The translations under genes and the position numbers were made by a program. From positions 122,190,203-122,254,202 of the forward strand of contig CP092863.1 of assembly GCA_030710605.1 (NCBI GenBank): DNA of 64,000 nucleotides, written 5' to 3'. This document shows positions 57,246-64,000 of the stretch, one piece after another. Numbering within the stretch: the first letter of the stretch is position 1; each line of letters opens with the position of its first letter. The notes below the pieces were generated by a model. That model worked only from the letters and a program-made list of their open reading frames with translations, was not told where the DNA came from and made no database searches. The stretch is from Cordylochernes scorpioides. Its lineage: Eukaryota > Arthropoda > Arachnida > Pseudoscorpiones > Chernetidae.

Positions 57246-58625
57246 GATATGCCTTTTTTTTTCTTTTATCAACCTGATTACAATAAGGTTACACTTTTAT
57301 ATTTTATTTTCATATATTTCAATATTTATTTTAAATTTGAAAGAACGACATATATATTTAAAGATTCAAGTGTGCAATTAGATTTTTTAAAATTGTTACC
57401 TTAATAAAAAAAAATAAGTAGGTATTATTTTCATTAAATATGTAAAATAGATTGGGAAACACCAAATGTGTACGTAAAGATATGTAAAATAGAGAGATGA
57501 AAAGTACAGAAGATCATGGCAGTAAAATGACAGAATAAACATTTGATTTGCATAATATATCAACATACAATGGGTTTGGCTTATAATCTGGAATACCCAA
57601 ATCAACGTTTAGTTAATATTTGACCCGATAGATGGCAATTTTCTATATTTTGTAATAATCTCTTTTATCAGTTCAAATTTGTTTCCCCACCTACTTTGTA
57701 TTTTAAATTATTTCAACTGTCATATTATAACACTATGCAGCACTGAGTTTGTGTATACAAAAATGTAATGTCCTAATATATGCCTTTTTACTATCTAATT
57801 ATACTTAAGTATGGATTGCTCTATTTTCAGAACAAAAATAAATATTTATATAAAGAAAAAAAATGTACTATTGATAATAAGTGTAAGTTAAAATATAATT
57901 ATTTTCATTATTAGCATAAAACATTTTTGCGGAGCATATATATATATATATGTGGTACATATATTTATATATATGTAGTATAAAAAAAGGAAGAAGAGAG
58001 CCCTTTGCTTGATTAGCCCTACTCCGAGTATTCCCCCTGAGTGGAGAGTAATATAAAATTCAATATTCCACAAAATCCATTAGGCCTACTGGGGTTCGAA
58101 CGTGCTTCCTTCAAGAATTTCTTGTCCAGAATTTTTTTCTCCTTCAGACGAAATGTAATGGAAATTCAACAGTTTACTGGGAAAATTATAACTTATTTTT
58201 TCCCTTACCATTCCCAAATAACTTTCCATTGTTCCAAATAAATCTAAGACTCAAATTCTGTGAAGTGTAATATTTAATAAAGTGATTTCTTTTTTTCCGA
58301 AAGCCAGCAACATTGACATCGTGTGTGTGTTGTTTTTTTACTTAGATTTTATAAAAGAAGCAGTTCTTGTGAACTTATTTTTTTACACTTAGAGCGTTTT
58401 CAATTCTTCTCTGATAAATGTATAAACTCTAAGCGGATGAGAGTATAAATATCTCAATCCGTATAGTGATCAGTTCTGATTTCATAAATTTGCATATATG
58501 ACTCGGTTATAGATGTACGGAAATAATAAGGATACCCTATTTGCATAGTGAAACGTAGAATTGAGGTAAATCGACCATGTTACAATTATTAAATAAGTCT
58601 TCGTTCATTTCTCTGTTCCTAATGT
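57246..58625. other. AT-rich stretch, minor fragments only
   Basis: A family D fragment ('caacgtttagttaatatt') near 57602 and a family G outer end at 57775. No gene recognised. Confidence 0.4.
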
Positions 58626-58627
58626 CC

Positions 58628-58673
58628 ACCTAGAAACCATGGTTTCGGGCTAATGGCCCTCATCAGTACAGAT
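58628..58673 (-). ncRNA. Hammerhead motif (family E type)
   Basis: On the minus strand: CUGAUGA, stem II GGGC/GCCC with loop CAUUA, GAAA, ACCAUGGU and U at the cleavage position. Stem I pairs at six of seven positions, two of them wobbles (58628-58634 with 58667-58673). The core is complete with no extra base. Confidence 0.75.
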
Positions 58674-59109
58674 CAGACTTTATTCCATGTGATATACGAG
58701 GGATATGATGGAATCTTCACAATCTGCCAAAGAGGTGTTTAGATGGTAGAGTGGCTGCACCAAATCTATGATCAAAATATTATATATATATACTATTGAG
58801 ATAATTTCTCAATTTTTTATATATTTGTTAGTTAATTTAAAACATAAGAGGTTTTTTTATATATGTAATAAAAAAATAAATAGATAGAATATAATAAGGA
58901 AAAAACTCCAGAAAAGCTTCGGCCGTTACGTGTCATAGGCTGGGTAGAAAAAGGAATAAGCGAAGAGATAGGTTTTTAGAAAAGAGCAAAGACAGAACGA
59001 TGATGATAATTTTCTAATAATTAAATATAATTATTATAATCAAATTATATATATAATTATGATAAGGCACAATTGGAATTAAATATATATATATGTTATA
59101 TAAAAATGA
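58674..59109. other. No recognised feature
   Basis: AT-rich spacer. Confidence 0.4.
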
Positions 59110-59400
59110 TAACTTTTAGTATAAAAACTACTCTGTTAGACCGACCGTCAAATGTCGCGGTTTTCCCTATATAAATCCATTGTTGTTGTTTACCGTTGGC
59201 CGGCTCTTTCTGTAGATATGTAAATATGTAATCTTTAATTTACTTTATTCTTACCCCTTAAGTCAGGTAGTACTTATTCAAATTATGTATTTTATATTAA
59301 TTAAGCTCAATTGAAGGTAATTCTGATCTGAACTATTTTTATTACCACAACTGCATTATCACAAACATGTATCAAGCAAAAGATCAATAATTTTCTATCA
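59110..59400 (+). repeat. Family L dispersed repeat
   Basis: 'caaatgtcgcggttttccc', 'gttggccggct', 'ttattcttaccccttaa'. Confidence 0.75.
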
Positions 59401-59594
59401 AAAACATCAAGCAAATACATTTTTATATTTATCATAACATATATATATTATATATAATCTGAAAACTCAAATATTTCTATATTTTTAAAAATATATATTT
59501 TATTTTTATTCATTGATATTTCTACCTTTTTTATCATCGTTTTTAGAATGACTTTCAGTTTTGTTGTAAATATGCGTAGTTAACATATCTATCT

Positions 59595-59750
59595 TTTTGA
59601 ATCACTAATATAGGATTAATTTAATAAATTTTATATAATGTGAAAATAACTAATATGTAATATTTCCTCAAGTAATTGAAAATAAAAGCTACTTGACGGT
59701 AAATAATTATCTTTTTCTTATCACGACTGCAGCTTCAACCCTTTATCTTA
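59595..59750 (-). repeat. Family K dispersed repeat, reversed
   Basis: 'tcaagtaattgaaaataaa' and 'ggtaaataattatctttttc' match the reverse of 53560-53600. Confidence 0.6.
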
Positions 59751-59821
59751 TCGATCCTTTGTCTTATCAACCCTTTATCTAACAACAACAAAATATTCAC
59801 AACATATATATATATATGTTA

Positions 59822-60030
59822 AGAAAAAGGCATATATTGGATTTAATAAAATATTTATTTTGTCAATATTCCGGCTGGCTGAACGCTGAGTTTGTGTAAA
59901 CAAAATTGTAATGCCTTGATAAAGGTTGGACTTCAGCCAGCCGAAATATTGGTAAAATAAATATTTTATTAAATCCAATATATGCCTTTTTATTATCTAA
60001 TGAATTAAATATGGATTGCTCTATTTTCAA
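59822..60030. mobile_element. Family G foldback with hammerhead-like core
   Basis: Outer ends 'aaaggcatatattggattta' and its inverse at 59970-59990. On the plus strand the centre reads UGCC-UUGAUAA-A-GGUUGG..CCAGCC-GAAA-UAUU-GGUA (59912-59954), the most complete family G core. Confidence 0.8.
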
Positions 60031-60034
60031 TATA

Positions 60035-60312
60035 CACCTATCCCCCGATTTACACGGCACCTGTTTTACACGTTTTCGCTTTTACACGGTTTTCCAAATA
60101 AGTTATTTTTTTGTTTTTATCGCACTATACTAAATGCTACTGTGATTGAACACATGCGCTGTGTACACATCTCACGAGGAATCCCGAGCTTATGTGCTGA
60201 TTACATATTTTAACCTGTCAATGCATTTTATTTTTATTTCTGTGTACATTTATCCCCCGATTTACACGTTTTTCTCAGGAACGTATCTACCGTGTAAATC
60301 GGGAGATAGGTG
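60035..60312. mobile_element. TA-flanked MITE, pogo-like
   Basis: 278 bp. Ends CACCTATCCCCCGATTTACA and inverted CACCTATCTCCCGATTTACA, flanked by TA. The left subterminal sequence recurs inside at 60249 ('tatcccccgatttacacg'). Inserted just past the end of the family G copy. The 65- and 73-residue frames inside are not genes. Confidence 0.8.
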
Positions 60313-60825
60313 TATATATATATATGTATGTATGTGGGTGAGAAAGAGAAAATTCCACCTGCAATAAATCTTCAATCGGATATCATCTGCCCATGTATGC
60401 AGAGCACAAAAAATAAGTTTAGAATATTATAATCTAAGAATAATAGAGAAAACACAAAAAAAAGTAAAAAAATATCACAGAATTAAATTGAAAATTTGCA
60501 TAAGACACACAAATAAAAATAAATATTTAAAAATCAATTATTCTAAAAAGATATATATAAAGTAAACACAGTATTTCTAAAACTAACATGATTTATACAT
60601 CAAACTGTGTTAAATTACTTTTTTAGAAAAATAATAACAGTGAAAAAAAACATTTAATACCTTCCTTAGAATTCTATCAAAATATTTTAATATTAGATTT
60701 AGCTTTGTGTCAATTTATACAATCTACAAATAACTTTATTTATTACAAATATATTTACATATTTAATTTAAAAAAAATCAAACTTTTATATTTTAATATA
60801 TATATGATTTTAATAATATTTTCAT
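60313..60825. other. AT-rich stretch, no feature
   Basis: Nothing recognised. Confidence 0.45.
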
Positions 60826-61055
60826 TATTCGAAACTATTTTAAAGGCGTAAGATTCTTTTTGAAATTAAACAATTTCTACTGCCCTTACTGCAATGGAAA
60901 AATTAATGGGAGGGCCTGGCTCATCAGTGGTGAACCCTCCCAGCGGTTTCGCCAGTTTAATCTACCATACCGCTGTTATATTGCATTTTTGGAACTTCCT
61001 TTTATAGTGATACTGTTGCTAGACTCTTGGAATGGGTATTTTAAATATTTTCATT
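60826..61055 (-). mobile_element. Family C element, consensus-like core
   Basis: Best copy of the permuted hammerhead-like arrangement. Minus-strand order: AGCGGU (60969-60974), A, UGGU (60964-60967), CUGGC (60951-60955), GAAA (60947-60950), ACCGCU (60942-60947), GGGAGGG-complement (60935-60941), ACCA (60928-60931), CUGAUGA (60921-60927), GCCAG (60916-60920). The 65-residue plus-strand frame over it is not a gene. Confidence 0.85.
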
Positions 61056-61640
61056 AAAAAATAAATTCGTATTAAATTATTATTATATATATATATATAT
61101 ATGTAAATACGTATTTACATATTTTCATTTATTATTTATTCAATAAGGATAAAAAGGGATGTTTTCTAATATATATATAAAGAGATAAATTATCGAGAAA
61201 ATATATTTAGAATTTATTAAATATATTTGCATATAGAGAGGATTAAATATGAAATATATATATGTGCCAAAACGTCTCTAATCCTTTACAAATGGCATCA
61301 AATGGCGGTCATATTTTCCTATCTAGGGCAAACTTTTGGTCAAAAACTAATAAATACAACATTATTCCAATCACAGATCAACATTTCTATGACCAGGTTT
61401 ATGGCCCCACCTATTTATAACCCTATAATTTCCCACTTTATGACAATTCTCTATCATAAATGTTCTCAGCTTTATTAGGGCTTTACGAGCCTCTCTTACG
61501 ATTTTTGTCGTCTGATCCAAAAATATGGTTCGCCATTTTGAATATTTTTGTTCGTATTGTTGGCGCTTCTAAATTGGTTTCGCTAACCCTTCTTTCTGTT
61601 TGTGGTTAGTTTCAACTTTTATATTATATATATATAAGAT
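61056..61640. other. No recognised feature
   Basis: AT-rich to 61260, then more balanced with an 83-residue frame (61227-61478) that matches nothing I know. Confidence 0.35.
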
Positions 61641-61760
61641 AATAAAAATGTATATATTGGATTGAATAAAATATTTATTTGCCAATATATTTAATTTTAT
61701 TCAATCCAATATATGCCTTTTTATTCAAAAAATTATTTATGGATTGCTCTATTTTCAAAC
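61641..61760. repeat. Family G foldback, core deleted
   Basis: 'gtatatattggattgaataa' and 'ttattcaatccaatatatgc' meet at a short AT-rich loop, then 'atggattgctctattttca'. Confidence 0.8.
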
Positions 61761-61784
61761 GATATATATATAATAGAAATAAAA

Positions 61785-61908
61785 AAGGCATATCCTGACC
61801 AGGAGCACATATGCTTTTCAGAAGGCAGAGCGCCATCTAGTGGAACAGAAATCAACTAAACATTGATATAGCCTGTTCCCTGATATTTGGCAAACCCAAT
61901 ATATATAT
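61785..61908 (-). mobile_element. Family D element, single arm
   Basis: 'ggcatatcctgaccaggagc' to 'cctgttccctgatatttggc', with 'gcgccatctagtgg' (CTCF-like, minus). Confidence 0.8.
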
Positions 61909-62127
61909 TCTATCGGGTTTTTTTATGAAAGGAAATTAATACTTGAATAAATTTTCATATAATTTAAATCTAAGAAAATCATCGATCGATATACTCTCTT
62001 TTTATTTCTTTACATTATATATATGTATATTTTCATATAATTGAATTTATTTATTTTTAAATTACTAACTTTATTGGTATAACGGTAACATTTATGTATG
62101 AGCATATGTAAATAGACAGTTTATATA

Positions 62128-62345
62128 TTAAGAAAAAGGTTTCTCCTGATTGTGTAATTAAAGTTGATGATGGTTTGCGGCATCTGTCGGAATAAATAAA
62201 AACTAATCATTGATTTTTTAATTATTCCAGAATTTTCCAAATAGCCATTTTTTTTTATTTATCAAGAAAAGCTAATCATGTACGCGTTTCGGGCTGTTGG
62301 GTCTTATCAGCGTGTTGCAAGCTGTACATAAACGACCAGAAAAAC
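62128..62345 (-). mobile_element. Family B element with decayed hammerhead
   Basis: B body, then the ribozyme region at 62276-62316. Minus strand: ACACG-CUGAUAA-GACCCAACAGCCC-GAAA-CGCGUA-CAUG. G8 is A without change at C3, and stem I is broken. Confidence 0.75.
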
Positions 62346-62737
62346 TGGTCTTTCAGGTTTTCTGAGAAATCATGAAACGCTATTTAAGGCAAGAAGGGCG
62401 TAAGAACCTTTTTTACATAGTTGTATTTTAGCTTTTTAAAACATCAAATATATATATATTTACAACAACATCACCAGTTAAGGAGGTTTGTTTTCATGTA
62501 CCAAAAGAGGCACCTCTCCCTTTAAAATTATATATTAAACTGTACATTTTTGTTAAAAACCCAAGTACTGAATGATAATGTGGTAATTAAGAATGATGGA
62601 AAATGTATGTCTGTATTTACTAAAACTGGTGTTGTAACACCTTTACGTTCTATAAAGGCTGTGATGAAAGAGAATTTTTCAAATGCATTTTAAAGGGAAA
62701 ACATGACTCTTTTAAGTAGAACTGCTCTTCACTGAAG
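62346..62737. other. Family J-like segment
   Basis: 'gaggcacctctcccttta' (62507), 'aaaactggtgttgtaacac' (62631) and 'ttttaaagggaaaacatgac'. Dispersed repeat of unknown class; no gene. Confidence 0.45.
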
Positions 62738-62804
62738 GTTAATAACGAGTTTACAAAGTGGGAAGAAGAAGCTCCTCTTCCCACTTTGTAAACTCGTTAT
62801 TAAC
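62738..62804. repeat. Perfect short foldback with flanking direct repeat
   Basis: 27-bp perfect arms (62738-62764 and 62778-62804) around a 13-bp loop, bracketed by 'acatgactctttt' at 62701 and 62803. Confidence 0.85.
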
Positions 62805-62837
62805 ATGACTCTTTTGTTACATATATTTACATTAAAA

Positions 62838-63212
62838 ATAAAGAAGGCATCTCCTGACCACGAGCACATGTGCTTTTTAGATGGCAGAGCGCCATCTAGT
62901 GGAGCAAAAATAAACTAAACGTTTATTTAGCTTGCCCCGTGATATTTGGCCAACCCAATTTCTTGATAAATCAAGAAAAGCCATCCACGAACGCGTTTCG
63001 CGCTGTTGGCGCTCGTCAGCGTGGAGAAGGCTGTAACCACTGCGACCAAAAGCGTTCGTGGATGGCTTTTCTTGATTTATCAAGAAATTGGGTTGGCCAA
63101 ATATCACGGAGCAAGCTAAATAAACGTTTAGTTTATTTTTGCTCCACTAGATGGCGCTCTGCCATCTAAAAAGCACATGTGCTCGTGGTCAGGAGATGCC
63201 TTTTTTATTTTT
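62838..63212. mobile_element. Family D foldback with hammerhead at the centre
   Basis: Near-perfect arms of about 150 bp, from 'ggcatctcctgaccacgagc' inward to 'gccatccacgaacgcg' and back out to 'gctcgtggtcaggagatgcc'. One arm continues into a complete hammerhead (62985-63024). The other has only its 3' strand (63048-63061). The two 76-residue frames are mirror images of the arms. Confidence 0.9.
62985..63024 (-). ncRNA. Hammerhead ribozyme, type I, complete
   Basis: Minus strand: stem I CCACG (63020-63024) with CGUGG (62985-62989). CUGACGA. Stem II GCGC/GCGC with loop CAACA. GAAA. CGCGU then U as the cleavage base. Position 7 is free in the consensus (CUGANGA), so the core is complete. GUU is a usable but usually slower cleavage triplet than GUC. 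Confidence 0.88.
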
Positions 63213-63520
63213 AATATCAACACCTGACCCACTTATCTTTTATTTTTATTTTTTCTATTGTTTTTTCATATATTTACATGAAAAAATAAATAAAATAAAA
63301 GATAAAAAGATCAGGTGTTGAAATCAAAATTAAAAATGGCATATCCTGACCAGGAGCACATGTGCTTTACAGAAGGCAGAACGCCATCTGGGTTGGCCAA
63401 ATATCAGGGAACAGGCTAAATCAATGTTTAGTTGATTTCTGTTCCACTAGATGGCGTTCTGCCTTCTTTAAAGTACATGTGCTCCTGGTCAGGAGATGCC
63501 TTATTTATTTTAAATATATT
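63213..63520. mobile_element. Second family D foldback, core deleted
   Basis: 'caggtgttgaaatcaaaatt' mirrors 'aatatcaacacctgaccc' at 63215, so this copy is inverted relative to the first. Arms 'gcatatcctgaccaggagca' and 'tgctcctggtcaggagatgc' meet at 'ccatctgggttggcc', where ribozyme and inner arms are lost. Confidence 0.85.
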
Positions 63521-63775
63521 TACATATAAAATGCAATCGTTTCTATATAGCCAAATAAAAAAAACTCTTTATAATTTTATCCTTTATCTGAAAGCTATTG
63601 ATATACAATGATCTTTATGACAAAGACAATCTACCTATTTACTATAGAAGTGGGAAAACAAGTCGGAAAGAAGAACCATTCGTGTCATTCTGTACCCATA
63701 GAAAGACATCTTACACGAAAGCTTGTACAATCATCCTCTTATATAAAAAATATCTTCCTTCCGTCTTGTTTCTTC

Positions 63776-63835
63776 TACAGTAACCTTTATTGGAGAACAC
63801 ACGAGATAACTAAGTGTGAACAAAATTCCTTATAA
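63776..63835 (+). repeat. S118 fragment
   Basis: 'acagtaacctttattggaga', 'acacgagataactaagtgtg' and 'aacaaaattcctt' are the junction of a 118-bp unit with the right-end module. Confidence 0.75.
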
Positions 63836-63849
63836 TATCAAATAAAAAC

Positions 63850-63915
63850 ATGAAAACGCGAATGTTTCTTTTCACAAATAAATCAAACTTATACTGTCCT
63901 TACTGCGATTAAAAA
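63850..63915 (-). repeat. Family C arm fragment
   Basis: 'gcgaatgtttctttt' and 'actgtccttactgcgatt' match the outer arm of family C. Confidence 0.6.
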
Positions 63916-64000
63916 TATATATAAACAACACTTAAAGTTTCACCGCATAAGTTTCTTTTTCTGTGGAAATCAATATTTATTTCAAAGAGAAATATTTACT

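Noticed and set aside
1-64000. Host protein-coding genes, bacterial operons, riboswitches, rRNA
   Set aside because: No frame shows a recognised host protein domain, and no rRNA or bacterial signals are seen.

Overview
This window looks like AT-rich intergenic DNA from an animal nuclear genome. I find no intact protein-coding gene. The reasons are long AT-rich tracts and microsatellites, tRNA-derived SINEs with a pol III B box, terminal inverted-repeat transposons with TA or 8-bp target duplications, broken mariner transposases, large satellites, and one nearly intact tRNA-Gly. I cannot name the species. Almost every longer open frame is a tandem repeat read as protein.

Layout. 0-5 kb: an internally deleted mariner (1088-1981), then two hAT-like elements, one inside the other, inserted in a 17-bp minisatellite. 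5-8 kb: a SINE tail expanded into a 154-bp array, a 147-bp satellite, and a palindromic copy of a MITE here called S118. 8-17 kb: foldback repeats of family C, an 18-bp array, a near-perfect hammerhead ribozyme (12574-12613), two more satellites and a mariner N-terminal fragment. 17-34 kb: SINEs and S118 elements whose inside is a tandem array of 118-bp units (1 to 16 units). 34-64 kb: short interspersed foldback elements (families B, C, D, E, G, H, L, K, J), a pogo-type MITE inside a SINE, tRNA-Gly (39920-39990), more S118 arrays, and a dense nest of inverted repeats at 62.7-63.5 kb.

The most interesting theme is RNA. Several unrelated-looking short repeat families carry hammerhead ribozyme motifs, usually at the centre of a foldback. 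Families B and D have the canonical core with all stems. Family H has two inverted copies. Family E has a diverged one. Family G consistently shows UUGANAA, which is the paired C3U/G8A change of the core. Family C carries all three hammerhead strand segments with three matching helices but in a permuted order, with covariation in one helix in two copies. This fits non-autonomous relatives of Penelope-like elements or retrozymes. No reverse transcriptase is present, so the link to an autonomous partner is inference.

Second theme: in S118 every 118-bp unit begins with the element's own terminal repeat, so a satellite seems to have grown from a transposon end. Third: families B, C and D share AGATGGCGC, and the family D version fits the CTCF consensus. 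All structures were read by eye; no folding, alignment or database search was run.
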